64,000 nucleotides of DNA, from contig NZ_CP059733.1 in assembly GCF_000948985.2 (NCBI RefSeq), positions 1,364,001-1,428,000 on the forward strand, read 5' to 3'. Source of the stretch: Thalassomonas viridans. GTDB lineage: Bacteria; Pseudomonadota; Gammaproteobacteria; Enterobacterales; Alteromonadaceae. Under the pieces are notes generated by a model that was not told where the DNA came from, did no database searches, and saw nothing but the letters and a program-made list of their open reading frames with translations. Made by a program: the position numbers and the translations under genes. This document shows, one piece after another, positions 35,053 to 44,265 of this stretch (within the stretch, counting starts at the first letter, position 1; every line of letters begins with the position of its first letter).

Positions 35053-35391
35053 TTGTTGTTAATTGCGCTCCTGTTTGTTGGTTGAGGCTTATAGGAGCTG
35101 CATTGATAGAAAATGATGGCTGCCTTTTCGTTGGCCGTCAGCTATGTAAACCTGTTTAATATCTCCCCCCTTATTTTTCCATTTATTACCTGTCTGGTAA
35201 TTCATTTTCATGATTTCTATATTATGTTGGCTTTGGCTTTACAAATGTTTCATTTTTTATACAAGAAATGTCAGATATTTTTACGCATCTATTGAGTGGT
35301 TTAACCACAGGCCAGACAAAACGATGATGGCTTGATATTTGCTATGTGGCCGGTATTTTACGAAGCTTTTCGTTGTATGGGAATAAAACCA

Positions 35392-36339
35392 ATGAAAAAA
35401 ATACTTGCTGGAATTTTACCTGTTTTACTTAGCATGAATGTCAGTGCTGCATTGCTTTCTATAGAGGTATATGACTCTAAACTTTATAACAGTAGTTTAG
35501 GGGAAGTATGCAATGCAATTGATGAGGAAGACATTTTACGTGCGCAATCCAGCGAACTTTTTGAGTTTTCTCTTAGTGTTAATAATATAGGCACTTTTGG
35601 TCCAGCTCTTTCCTTTTATGAAGAGCTCCTTGGGAGCCAAGGGCAACCAATTGGTACTTTCGCTCATATGGATACGGGTGTACATATTAGTCCTTTCGCA
35701 TTAAGGCATCTTTATAGTGAAGATATGGATTTGATGAGTGCTCAATATGCTAAAGAAAATGTAGAAAGTTCGGCTGAAAATGAATCGAATTTTAATTACC
35801 AGGCTTTATGGGTAGATTATGAGAGTTTTAGCTATTTAGAAGAAGAAAGTCACGACCCGTGGAGCTTTGAAGATTATGCTTATTTGGGGATAGGTGTGAG
35901 TTCTTATGAGAGTCAATATTGGCACAAAAATGAGAATGGTGTTAGTACCGGCCAACTTTTGGTTAATAGTGTTTCTATTGTTCTTAACCAAGAAACTGAC
36001 TTACCTTTTTCCAGTTTTGATGAGGAAGAAGAAGTTTTTGAACTTATTAAACAAGCTATGCTAGTTGGGAATGAGTTTGAATTTGTCCAATATATGAGGT
36101 TGATCAGTTTTGAATTAACGAATCCGCTTGGTAATCCCCGATGCATAGATGGTTTTGATTCGTCTTATTGCGAAGAGAATGAAGGAATGAAAGTTTTAGC
36201 AGAAGAAAGTTTATCATACATAGCTAAGGCCAGAGTTACGGCGGTTGATTATAGTGAAGTTCCAGAGCCCTCAACTAATTTATTACTTGTGTTGGGGTTA
36301 ATGGGCTTAATATTTTTAAATAGGCATCGGTCATTGTAG
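35392..36339 (+). CDS. PEP-CTERM sorting-domain protein
   Basis: About 315 residues. An N-terminal signal peptide (MKKILAGILPVLLSMNVSAA) and a C-terminal exosortase signal, VPEPSTNLLLVLGLMGLIF then NRHRSL, mark it as a PEP-CTERM protein, exported and processed by an exosortase. The 260-residue middle is acidic and not recognisable. Base composition is clearly more AT-rich than the neighbours, suggesting transfer. The first ATGs (35332, 35377) are possible, but 35392 starts the signal peptide. No exosortase or glycan genes are nearby. A terminator follows. Confidence 0.8.
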   Translation: MKKILAGILPVLLSMNVSAALLSIEVYDSKLYNSSLGEVCNAIDEEDILRAQSSELFEFSLSVNNIGTFGPALSFYEELLGSQGQPIGTFAHMDTGVHISPFALRHLYSEDMDLMSAQYAKENVESSAENESNFNYQALWVDYESFSYLEEESHDPWSFEDYAYLGIGVSSYESQYWHKNENGVSTGQLLVNSVSIVLNQETDLPFSSFDEEEEVFELIKQAMLVGNEFEFVQYMRLISFELTNPLGNPRCIDGFDSSYCEENEGMKVLAEESLSYIAKARVTAVDYSEVPEPSTNLLLVLGLMGLIFLNRHRSL

Positions 36340-36364
36340 TCCCGGATAAAAAATTTTTAATATT

Positions 36365-36390
36365 AATGGTCGATGTTGCGACCATTTTTA
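36365..36390 (+). terminator. Rho-independent terminator after the PEP-CTERM gene
   Basis: AATGGTCG (36365-36372) pairs with CGACCATT (36379-36386), followed by TTTAT. The remaining bases to 36712 hold no supported gene, only a small AGCTGT/ACAGCT hairpin near 36534-36549. Confidence 0.75.
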
Positions 36391-36712
36391 TATCAAGAGA
36401 TAGCCTTTGTTTAGATGAGTTTTTTAGGGGCTGGTTATTATTAGAAGGAATGAAGATTTTTTAGTGGCTTTTACAGATATCAAGGCCGAAAAATGGACGT
36501 GTAGTTGTTTTATATAACTTTTTCTAACGCCGATAGCTGTAAAAACAGCTAAAAGTGTATTCACGGACAAATAAATAGTTCAAGCCATCTTGCATTTTTC
36601 TTTTTCTTAAAAACCATCAAAAATAAGAAAAATCTCGTATAAGCCTATTTTTTTACCGCCACATTAAGTAAATTAACCCGGCTTTTTAAATAATAATAAA
36701 GATGAAAATGTC

Positions 36713-38059
36713 ATGAGTGTGTCTAGAGGCGGGTTCAGCTCGCGTATTGGTTTTATTATGGCGGCGGCAGGCTCTGCCGTAGGTTTAGGGAATATCTGGG
36801 GTTTTCCAACCCAAACGGCAGGAAACGGAGGTGCTGCTTTTGTTTTAGTTTATCTGGTGCTGGCGTTCTGTCTGGCTTATCCCGCGTTTATGGCTGAGTT
36901 ATTGATCGGTCGCTACGGACAGGCGAATGCCGTGACTTCCCTGCAAAAAATGTCCAAGCATGCCTGGCAGAAGAAGTTCGCTTTTGTTGTCGGTTTTGGC
37001 GGTATTATCTGTGCGTCCCTGATTTTGAGTTTCTACGGCATCATTGCCGGTTGGATGATGTCGTATGCGGTGGAACCGGTATTTACCGTAGTAGGCTTAA
37101 GCTCAGTTGCCGAGTGGGTGGTTACGCAAGATCTTGTCCGTAATTTGCTCTTTACCGTGCTCTTTATGTTTATGACGGTTTATATTATCCGCCGCGGTGT
37201 TGAGCAGGGTATAGAAAAGTGGTCGAAACGCCTGATGCCTATGATGTTGGCGTTGCTGGTGTTGTTAATTATCTATGTGGTTAACCAGGAAGGGGCCGCT
37301 GAGGGGCTGCGAGCCTACCTTAACCCGGATATTTCCCGGGTACTGGAGCCTGATTTGCTGGTGAGTGCTTTAGGGCAGGCGTTCTTCTCCCTCTCTTTAG
37401 GCACCAGTGTTATGGTGATCTACGGTTCTTATATTTCTAAAAAAGAGAACCTGGTGACCCTGGGGGCACAGGTAACCTTAATTGATGTCAGTATCGCCTT
37501 TTTAGCCGGCTTGTTGATTATCCCGGCCATGTATGTGGCTCAGGCGCAGGGCGTGGCGATTTTTGCCGAAGACGGTAGTTTGATTTCCGGCTCCAGCCTG
37601 GTATTTACCGTATTGCCTACCTTGTTTGATTCTATGGGGGCTATGGGGCTGTTTATCGGTTTTGCCTTCTTTGTCCTGATGACTATCGCGGCGCTGACCT
37701 CTTCAATTTCTATGCTGGAAGGGCCGGTTTCTTTTGCGGTTGAGCGTCATAATATCGCCCGTGAAAAAGCGACTACCTTAATTGGCCTGGTGATTTTGCT
37801 GGTGAGTATCGTGATTGTGGTCAACATTTCCTTTATGTTGGATTTGGTGGCTATGATAGCCACACAATACGGTCAGCCTATTATCGCCATGTTATGTTGT
37901 GTTTTCGTCGGCTGGGTTTGGCACCGCAATGAACTGCTAAACGAGCTTAAACTGGGCAATGAAGTAGTTGAAAGCGGTTTATTCTGGAAAATCTGGCCCT
38001 GGTATACCAAGTTTGTTTGTCCCGTAGCCATTGCCATGGTGTTTATCCACTCGCTGTAA
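36713..38059 (+). CDS. Sodium:neurotransmitter symporter family (SNF) transporter
   Basis: A 448-residue sodium-coupled symporter, probably with eleven helices, of the LeuT fold. The first helix has the hallmark GFIMAAAGSAVGLGNIWGFP (about residues 11-30), with the unwound glycine stretch that binds sodium and substrate. Substrates of bacterial members are amino acids such as leucine, tyrosine or tryptophan; which one cannot be told. The gene stands alone between two terminators. Confidence 0.92.
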   Translation: MSVSRGGFSSRIGFIMAAAGSAVGLGNIWGFPTQTAGNGGAAFVLVYLVLAFCLAYPAFMAELLIGRYGQANAVTSLQKMSKHAWQKKFAFVVGFGGIICASLILSFYGIIAGWMMSYAVEPVFTVVGLSSVAEWVVTQDLVRNLLFTVLFMFMTVYIIRRGVEQGIEKWSKRLMPMMLALLVLLIIYVVNQEGAAEGLRAYLNPDISRVLEPDLLVSALGQAFFSLSLGTSVMVIYGSYISKKENLVTLGAQVTLIDVSIAFLAGLLIIPAMYVAQAQGVAIFAEDGSLISGSSLVFTVLPTLFDSMGAMGLFIGFAFFVLMTIAALTSSISMLEGPVSFAVERHNIAREKATTLIGLVILLVSIVIVVNISFMLDLVAMIATQYGQPIIAMLCCVFVGWVWHRNELLNELKLGNEVVESGLFWKIWPWYTKFVCPVAIAMVFIHSL

Positions 38060-38087
38060 CGCCGGGCAGCTTACCTGAAACAATAGC

Positions 38088-38121
38088 AAGCCGCTGTTAA
38101 CTCTAGAGTTAACAGCGGCTT
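38088..38121. terminator. Bidirectional terminator, perfect 17-bp stem
   Basis: Arms 38088-38104 and 38105-38121 are exact complements, forming a 34-bp palindrome with no loop bases of its own. It separates the convergent symporter and thioredoxin genes. Confidence 0.85.
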
Positions 38122-38138
38122 AATTTTATCTGTCGGTT

Positions 38139-38462
38139 TTATTCGCCGACAAAGGTGCGAACCTGTAAAACCGAGGCGGCGCCTACCTGGGTATTAAGGA
38201 CTTCACCGTTTTCAATCAGCAGTAAAGTCGGTATGCCGCGGATGCCGTATTTAACCATTAATTCCTGGGCATTGTCGGCATCAACTTTAACCACTTTCAA
38301 ATCCGGTTTTTCGCCGGCAATCTGCTCCACTACCGGGGCTATCATTTTGCACGGCTGGCACCAGGGGGCGTAAAAGTCCACCAGTACTTTCCCCTTGTAT
38401 TGGTTTACTTCCTGCTCAAATTCACCGGCCGTCACTTCTTTTACTGCTACTGCTGTTGTCAT
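38139..38462 (-). CDS. Thioredoxin family protein with CQPC active site
   Basis: A 107-residue cytoplasmic thioredoxin. The redox motif is WCQPCK (C35, C38) instead of WCGPC, which is common in a secondary thioredoxin of marine gammaproteobacteria. The cis-proline is in RGIPTLLL. It reduces protein disulfides, but its usual partner set may differ from TrxA. It is divergent from the LysR gene at 38607, which probably regulates it. Confidence 0.93.
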   Translation of the reverse strand: MTTAVAVKEVTAGEFEQEVNQYKGKVLVDFYAPWCQPCKMIAPVVEQIAGEKPDLKVVKVDADNAQELMVKYGIRGIPTLLLIENGEVLNTQVGAASVLQVRTFVGE

Positions 38463-38606
38463 GTTCTTTCTCTCACTCTTGCTGTGTGTTGATGGCGGCC
38501 AGTGTAAACAAGTTGTGCTTTTTTTATTAGTCGGGTTTAATGGAAATGATTGTTCTATTTATAGAACAAAATAGAAAGTTAAACGTGTAATGCGGGATGA
38601 GAATAT

Positions 38607-39491
38607 ATGCAGCAGGCAAGCCTGGATGATTATTTACTATTTGTGACTTTGGTCGAATCCGGTTCTTTTACCAAGGCGGCAGCTGAGCTGGGTATGCCTA
38701 AATCGAAGCTCAGCCGCCATATTGCCGCACTGGAGCAAAAGCTTGGCAGCCAGCTGCTGGTGCGCAGTACCCGCCGTCAGGCGCTGACGGAGGCGGGGCA
38801 GGTGTTATACCGCCTGTGCAAGCCGCACACCGAAGAATTATCTAAGGTGGAAGAAGAGCTGGGAGCCCTGATCAGCCAGCCTAAAGGCAAGCTGAACTTA
38901 TTATTGCCGCTGGAGTTCTTCAACCGGGTAATGAGTTCATTATTGGCGGAGTTCGCCGTGTTATACCCGCAGATCAGTATTTATTGCCACCAGTATTCCG
39001 GGGCTATGCCGCAAACGGAGCTGAAATATGATTTGATCTTTGCCCTGCATGAAGATGAGTTGCCCGCGTCCGACTGGGTTGCCAGAACCCTGTTAAGCTT
39101 TCCCCAGTCCGTTTATGCCGCCAGTGATTATGATGCGGGGCACCTGTCGGCGCCGGAGGATTTGCAGGATGAAATGGCGATTCTGGCAGCGCCCAATCAG
39201 CCCTGGCTGTTTCGGGAAGAGCATACCACTCAGAGTGTGCCGGTACATGGCCGGATAGTGCTGGCAAGCCCTGAAATGCAGTTGGGGGCGGCGATGCGCA
39301 ATCTGGGACTGGCAAAACTGCCGGATTACGTGGTGCAGCTTGCCGGTGAAAAAGAAGGTTTGCAGCGTATTTCCCTTAGTAAGCAGCCCGTGGCCCAGCA
39401 GCTAACCGTGATGTACCAAAGCCGCAGTATACCGGCGAAAACCCGGGCTTTTCTTGACTATTTCCAGAGTAAAATAGGCTGTTTGTCTTAA
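38607..39491 (+). CDS. LysR-type transcriptional regulator
   Basis: A 294-residue regulator. Residues 5-65 are the winged helix-turn-helix (GSFTKAAAELGMPKSKLSRHI), followed by an effector domain. The AAELGMPKSKLSR sequence places it near the CrgA/DsdC-like group that often acts on adjacent divergent genes. The thioredoxin gene, 144 bp away on the other strand, is the obvious target. Effector unknown. RluA-like and NhaC genes converge on its end. Confidence 0.92.
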   Translation: MQQASLDDYLLFVTLVESGSFTKAAAELGMPKSKLSRHIAALEQKLGSQLLVRSTRRQALTEAGQVLYRLCKPHTEELSKVEEELGALISQPKGKLNLLLPLEFFNRVMSSLLAEFAVLYPQISIYCHQYSGAMPQTELKYDLIFALHEDELPASDWVARTLLSFPQSVYAASDYDAGHLSAPEDLQDEMAILAAPNQPWLFREEHTTQSVPVHGRIVLASPEMQLGAAMRNLGLAKLPDYVVQLAGEKEGLQRISLSKQPVAQQLTVMYQSRSIPAKTRAFLDYFQSKIGCLS

Positions 39492-39505
39492 TACGAGACG
39501 GGTTG

Positions 39506-40195
39506 TTACAGCTTGGGCCAGTTCAGCAACCAGGGCTGGCCGATATCGAGCAGCTTATCGCAGAGCTGGCTAGCGCTAAACTCTTTGCCGTTGTTTGGCT
39601 GGCAGATAAAGTTGAATTCCTGCCCGTTTAAGGCAAAACGCAGCGCGTAGGCATGCAAATAGCCGCGATCGCTGCCGGGCTGGGGATAGTAATGGCTGTC
39701 CCCTAAAATCGGTGCGCTGATGCTGCTCAGGGCCACCCGTATCTGGTGGGTTTTGCCGGAATGGGGTTTAACCACAAATAAACGCTTGCCGTTCCCCAGG
39801 GCATAAGAGAAAAACTGGCTGATGGCCGGGTTTTTAGTGCTGCGCAGCAGTTTCCAGCTGCCGCGGCGGCTCTTGGCCATATCGCCTTTGATTAAGCCCT
39901 GTTTTTTATTGGGTTTTTTATCGCTCAGCGCCAGGTAATATTTCTCTACCCGGTGCTCAGCAAACATCTGCTGAAATGCTTGTGCGCTGGCGAGATTTTT
40001 GGCAAAAATCACCAGGCCTGAAGTCATTTTGTCCAGGCGGTGTACCGGATAAAGCTCGCTTTGTTTCAGTTCTGCCTTGACTTGGTTAAACAGCCCCTGA
40101 CCCAAATTCTCTTCATCGTGGAAGTTTACACCGGGGGCTTTATCCACCACTAAAAAGTCGGCATAGTCGGCAATTAAGGTAAATTCGCTGCTCAT
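39506..40195 (-). CDS. RluA family pseudouridine synthase
   Basis: A 229-residue enzyme that isomerises uridine to pseudouridine in RNA. The catalytic Asp is in HRLDKMTSGL (about residues 50-59), and KTHQIRVALSSISAPILGD (about 145-163, described as motif III) is typical of the RluA group. No S4 domain is present, so it is a short, stand-alone member close to those of unknown target. It begins next to the NhaC stop with a 0-bp gap, so the two are cotranscribed. Confidence 0.92.
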   Translation of the reverse strand: MSSEFTLIADYADFLVVDKAPGVNFHDEENLGQGLFNQVKAELKQSELYPVHRLDKMTSGLVIFAKNLASAQAFQQMFAEHRVEKYYLALSDKKPNKKQGLIKGDMAKSRRGSWKLLRSTKNPAISQFFSYALGNGKRLFVVKPHSGKTHQIRVALSSISAPILGDSHYYPQPGSDRGYLHAYALRFALNGQEFNFICQPNNGKEFSASQLCDKLLDIGQPWLLNWPKL

Positions 40196-41554
40196 TTAGA
40201 AACTCAGGCCGACAAGGGTGTAGAGCACCAGGGTTGCCGCACCGGCTGCCAGGGCATAGGGCAGCTGGGTTTTTACATGCTCGAAATGGTCGCAGCCGCT
40301 GGCAATGGAAGCCACCACTGTGGTGTCTGAAATCGGCGAAGCGTGATCGCCGAAGATACCGCCGCCAAGTACCGCCGCGACCAGGAAATGCACCGGCAGG
40401 CCGGTTTGCGCCGCGACCGGCACCGCAATGGGGATTAAGATCGCAAAAGTCGCCCAGGAAGTACCGGTGGCAAAGGCCATTATGGCGGCGGCGATAAAGA
40501 TGATCGGCGCCATTAAAAACAGCGGCACTTCTACATGCATCAGCTGGCTGACATAAAGCCCGGTGCCCAGGGCTTTGATGGCATCGCCAAAGGCAAAAGA
40601 CAATACCAGGATAGTGACCGGTAGCAGCATATAGCGGATGCCCTCGACCGAAATTTTAGCAATTTCCCTGAAAGTCAGTAGGTGATAAACCTTGATCAGG
40701 GTTATCAGCAATGTCAGGGCGCTGACAATGGCCCAGAATACGGAGAATGAGCCGGAACCGCGGCGGATATCGCCGTCGCCGGTGATCCAAAGCAGCACCA
40801 GGGTAACGCCGAGTAAAGTGATAAAAGGCAGCCACATCACCCGCGCCGGGGCGACCCGGGAGTTGAATTCCGGTTGCGTCAGGCCGTTGCCTGCAACCGA
40901 GTCTTTCATCGGGCCGTAGATTTTACCGGAAAAGGCGGTGTAATAAGCCAGGGCTACCGCTATGATGGCATAAAAGTTAAAGCCGATGGTGCCGATCAGC
41001 ACACCGACAGGATCTTCGAAAGAATAGCCGTCCAGCAGCCCCAGCACATAAGCCCCCCAGCCGTTGACCAGGATAAGAATACTGATAGGAGCGCAGGTGG
41101 AGTCCAGCAGGTAGGCCAGGCGCGCCCGACTCATCTTGTGCTGATCAAACAATTGCTGGCTGGCCATGCCGCCGGTAAACATGCTCAGGTTAGTGTCGGT
41201 AAAAATGCTGGTGCCGATGATTGTGGGCAGCAGGCTTGCCTGGCGGGAATTCCTCACCAGCTTTAGTGCCGAAAGATGGTTGATAAAGCCGTTGACGGCG
41301 CCGGAGGCGTTCATCAGCTTTACCAGGGCGCCGATCAGCAGGCTGAAGGTGATGATATAGACATTGCCCAGGGAGGAAAAAACGCTTGCCAGTCCTTCAA
41401 TGCTGCCAATCACCCCGGTAACAGGTTGCCACTTGGCTACCATGATCTGGCAAAGTACCAGGGCGCACAGTAATGCCAGCAGGGCGCTTTTACGCCAGAT
41501 GGCGATGGCGATGGCAACAACCGGCGGGAGTAAACTTAAGACACTATCTTGCAT
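40196..41554 (-). CDS. Na+/H+ antiporter NhaC family
   Basis: A 452-residue protein with about eleven helices. Family features are GTSIFTDTNLSMFTGG (about residues 113-128), the acid pair region STCAPISILILVNGWGAY (about 152-169) and the late GDHASPISDTTVVASIASG motif (about 398-416). NhaC exchanges sodium for protons and helps pH and salt balance, or some members carry amino acids. Its stop touches the pseudouridine synthase start. The upstream 41555-41916 gap shows no gene and no clear motif. Confidence 0.92.
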   Translation of the reverse strand: MQDSVLSLLPPVVAIAIAIWRKSALLALLCALVLCQIMVAKWQPVTGVIGSIEGLASVFSSLGNVYIITFSLLIGALVKLMNASGAVNGFINHLSALKLVRNSRQASLLPTIIGTSIFTDTNLSMFTGGMASQQLFDQHKMSRARLAYLLDSTCAPISILILVNGWGAYVLGLLDGYSFEDPVGVLIGTIGFNFYAIIAVALAYYTAFSGKIYGPMKDSVAGNGLTQPEFNSRVAPARVMWLPFITLLGVTLVLLWITGDGDIRRGSGSFSVFWAIVSALTLLITLIKVYHLLTFREIAKISVEGIRYMLLPVTILVLSFAFGDAIKALGTGLYVSQLMHVEVPLFLMAPIIFIAAAIMAFATGTSWATFAILIPIAVPVAAQTGLPVHFLVAAVLGGGIFGDHASPISDTTVVASIASGCDHFEHVKTQLPYALAAGAATLVLYTLVGLSF

Positions 41555-41916
41555 TGTTCTTCTTCTTGTTGATTAACCAGCGACCTAAGTATTTTTTACA
41601 CCCGGTGATTTTTGCTGGGTTATTGATTTTGCTGGATATTCTTGTCGGTATCCGGCTTTTATTTGCGTTATTCTCTCATTGAACGCAAGAAATGGCTATC
41701 AAGAATGTTAACAGCGGGTGATAATAGCAGGGCTGTTATTTTATTTACGAAGATATTTGTAATTATTTTGTCGTCTCTACGGTCAGGTACTGCTTAGGAT
41801 AGCAATGTTTTGTTACTTTACTGAGGGTAAATAAATAACGGCTGTCATTGAAAAGCTGAGGTTTATCCCTTAAATAGGGGGTATCTTTTGCAAAACTATT
41901 TGCTCCGGGAGTGATT
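41555..41916. other. Gene-free stretch between nhaC-like gene and gshA
   Basis: Holds the divergent promoters of both genes. Nothing else is recognisable. Confidence 0.4.
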
Positions 41917-43485
41917 TTGTCATCTTTTAACGATTATATTGTGGCCTTTAATCAGGAGGCTTATTTACCGTCTCTGACCGGCATTGGCCGGGGGATTGAG
42001 CGGGAAGCACTGAGGGTGCTGCCTGAAGGTAAATTATCTGATAAACCACATGCTTATGATATCGGCTCGGCATTAACACACCCGAATATCACCACAGATT
42101 ATTCTGAAACCTTGCTGGAGTTTATTACTCCGGTGAGTTTTACCCCGGAAACGGCTATTGCCCAGCTGCAGGATATTCAAAAATTTACCCTTAAGCAGAT
42201 AGACGGTGAGTTATTGTGGCCGTTGAGCATGCCCTGTTTTGTCAATGATGCCGATAAAATCCCCTTGGCGCAATACGGCACCTCCAATATCGGCAGGATG
42301 AAAAACACCTACCGTCAGGGGCTGAAAAACCGTTATGGCAGTATGATGCAGGTGATTGCCGGGATACATTTCAATTTTTCTTTTCCAAAGGACTTTTGGA
42401 AGAACCTGCAGGCATTTGAGCAGAACAGCGATAACCTGGACGAGTTTATTTCCGAGCGCTATTTTGCCCTGATCCGCAACTATAAGCGTTTTTGCTGGCT
42501 GATCCCTTATTTATACGGCAGTTCGCCGGTGATCTGTTCCTCCTTTTTGCAAAATAAACCCCAGCAATTGCCGTTTAAAAGATCCGACAGCGGTTATTTA
42601 TATCTGGAGCATGCCACCTCGTTGCGCATGAGCGACTTAGGTTATACCAACAGTGCCCAATCTGAGCTGCATATTTGCTATAACAGCCTGGACGGTTATG
42701 TTGCCGGCGTACAGGAGGCCATTGGCCTGAGTTCGGATGAGTTTGCCGAGATCGGCGTTAAGGTCAACGGCGAATATCGCCAGCTTAACAGCAATATTCT
42801 GCAAATTGAAAATGAGCTTTATGCGCCTATCCGCCCCAAACGGGTAGCCAAGTCCGGGGAAAAACCGTCTGAAGCCCTTAAGAGCCGTGGTGTGGAATAT
42901 ATAGAAGTACGGGCGCTGGATATCAATCCTTTTGTCGATACCGGCATCAGCCTGGAGCAGGTGTACTTCTTGGATATTTTCCTGACCTATTGCGCCCTCT
43001 TGCCTAGCCCGGAGTTAGATGCCGCGGCGCAAAAGGTTTATGAAGGCAATATGGATGAAGTGGTGGTGCGCGGACGAGATCCTGAGCTGATATTGCATGA
43101 CGGCGGCCGGGAAAAATCTTTGCCTCAGTGGGGCAATGAGATTTTTGAAGGCTTAAGCCAGGTCGCTGCCTTGCTGGATAAAGCCAATAACAGCGACAAG
43201 TACCGGAAATCAGTAACCGATGAGCTGGCCAAAATTAACGACGCCAGTTTGACGCCGTCGGCCCGCCTGGTAGATTTAGTGGTTAACCAGGGGGAGAGCC
43301 TGACGAAGTTTGCCCTGACATCTGCCGGCAACTACCGGAAGTTGCAGCTGGATAACGGTTACCAGTTTTACGATGAAGGCACTTTTGTTGCCAGCGTGGC
43401 GAAATCCCATCAGGAGCAGGCGGAAATCGAAGCCAGCGATGAATTAAGCTATGATGATTTCTTAAAAGAGTACTTTGCCAAATAG
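41917..43485 (+). CDS. gshA: Glutamate-cysteine ligase
   Basis: First step of glutathione synthesis, joining glutamate and cysteine with ATP. The 522-residue protein is of the proteobacterial GshA type, with GRGIEREALRV near residue 24, GSALTHPNITTDYSETLLEFITP (described as the segment near residues 49-71) and IEVRALDINPF near 329. The start is taken as TTG 41917 because CGGGAG lies 5 bases before it; GTG 41911 has no such site. Three small terminator-ending repeats lie beyond its stop on the other strand. Confidence 0.95.
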   Translation: MSSFNDYIVAFNQEAYLPSLTGIGRGIEREALRVLPEGKLSDKPHAYDIGSALTHPNITTDYSETLLEFITPVSFTPETAIAQLQDIQKFTLKQIDGELLWPLSMPCFVNDADKIPLAQYGTSNIGRMKNTYRQGLKNRYGSMMQVIAGIHFNFSFPKDFWKNLQAFEQNSDNLDEFISERYFALIRNYKRFCWLIPYLYGSSPVICSSFLQNKPQQLPFKRSDSGYLYLEHATSLRMSDLGYTNSAQSELHICYNSLDGYVAGVQEAIGLSSDEFAEIGVKVNGEYRQLNSNILQIENELYAPIRPKRVAKSGEKPSEALKSRGVEYIEVRALDINPFVDTGISLEQVYFLDIFLTYCALLPSPELDAAAQKVYEGNMDEVVVRGRDPELILHDGGREKSLPQWGNEIFEGLSQVAALLDKANNSDKYRKSVTDELAKINDASLTPSARLVDLVVNQGESLTKFALTSAGNYRKLQLDNGYQFYDEGTFVASVAKSHQEQAEIEASDELSYDDFLKEYFAK

Positions 43486-43636
43486 CACCATAGGGTTTAC
43501 TGATAACACCTTTTCCCTGCCTGTGACTGAAAGTTAACCGGGCAGGATAAGGGGCAGCATTTCATATGTTTGCCCTTTGATAGCACTTCATATTGGTCTG
43601 GCTACACCTCAGCATTCATTTCTGTTAAAAACAGGC

Positions 43637-43718
43637 AAAAAAAAGCGCGTTGTAAAAACGCGCGTTTGCTTATAAACATAAAAATCACTAAGGGAAATAG
43701 AAGTCTCTCAATCTTCAT
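43637..43718 (-). ncRNA. Tandem small RNA copy A (candidate)
   Basis: On the minus strand, a conserved 43-base block (43684-43726, identical in copy B) runs into a Rho-independent terminator: GCGCGTT and AACGCGC around a 5-base loop (43645-43663), then eight U. A -10-like ATAGATAAC lies at about 43721-43729, giving an RNA of about 80 bases. No conserved peptide frame ends before the terminator. Conservation continues upstream to GTTCATTAAT (43751-43760). Confidence 0.45.
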
Positions 43719-43815
43719 ACCGTTATCTATGAGTCGGTTAACTTGAATAAGTTCATTAATATTTTCTTTTTCTTCAATTTTATTTTTTCTGGCGGTGAAC
43801 GGGAAAATATAGGAC

Positions 43816-43896
43816 AAAAAAAGCGCGTTATAAAAACGCGCATCTTGCTTGTAACACATAAATCACTAAGGGAAATAGAAGTCTCTCAATCTTCAT
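43816..43896 (-). ncRNA. Tandem small RNA copy B (candidate)
   Basis: Same design as copy A, displaced by about 179 bp: conserved block 43862-43904, terminator stem 43823-43841 and seven U (43816-43822). A -10-like TATATAAC lies at about 43899-43906. Upstream GTTCATTAAT (43929-43938) is again conserved. Confidence 0.45.
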
Positions 43897-43985
43897 ACCG
43901 TTATATAGGAGTCGGTTAAAACGGATAAGTTCATTAATGTTCAAATTTTTTTATTTTTCTGTGGTGGGCTGAAAAACAACAGGCG

Positions 43986-44058
43986 AAAAAAAAGCGCGTT
44001 ATAAAAACGCGCATTATATGTAATAAACATAAATCACTAAGGGAAATAAAAGTCTCTC
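43986..44058 (-). ncRNA. Tandem small RNA copy C (candidate, diverged 5' end)
   Basis: Third copy, about 170 bp after copy B. Its 3' half matches (block from 44032, terminator stem 43994-44012, eight U at 43986-43993), but bases beyond 44058 differ, replaced by a CTCT/AGAG hairpin. It has one change in the core (AAATAAAAG for AAATAGAAG). Confidence 0.4.
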
Positions 44059-44265
44059 GTAAGGTAAGAGTGACCTTGCGGGATAAAGTTCATTTTAAAA
44101 TGACAAAAGTTTTTATTCATTGACGATAAAAATATCCCTTGTTGGCTGAAATTTGTGCTTTTATGGCCGTGACGGCGGTTGTTTGTGGAAGTTAATTGAT
44201 TTTCTTCCTGTATTTTTGCGTTTAATCTGGCATCATGCGGGTATAGCAAAAGAGAGTGATTATTT

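Larger units (their letters stand above)
43637..44094 (-). repeat. Three tandem copies of a 170-179 bp element
   Basis: Copies start at 43637, 43816 and 43986. Each contains, in minus-strand order, an ATGAACTTAT-like box, a conserved core and a terminator hairpin with U tract. The array fills most of the 780-bp gap between gshA and the lipoprotein gene; the flanks show no gene. Confidence 0.85.

Noticed and set aside
43602..43859. Minus-strand ORF of 85 codons in the tandem array
   Set aside because: It runs through a terminator hairpin and its frame is not kept in the other copies.
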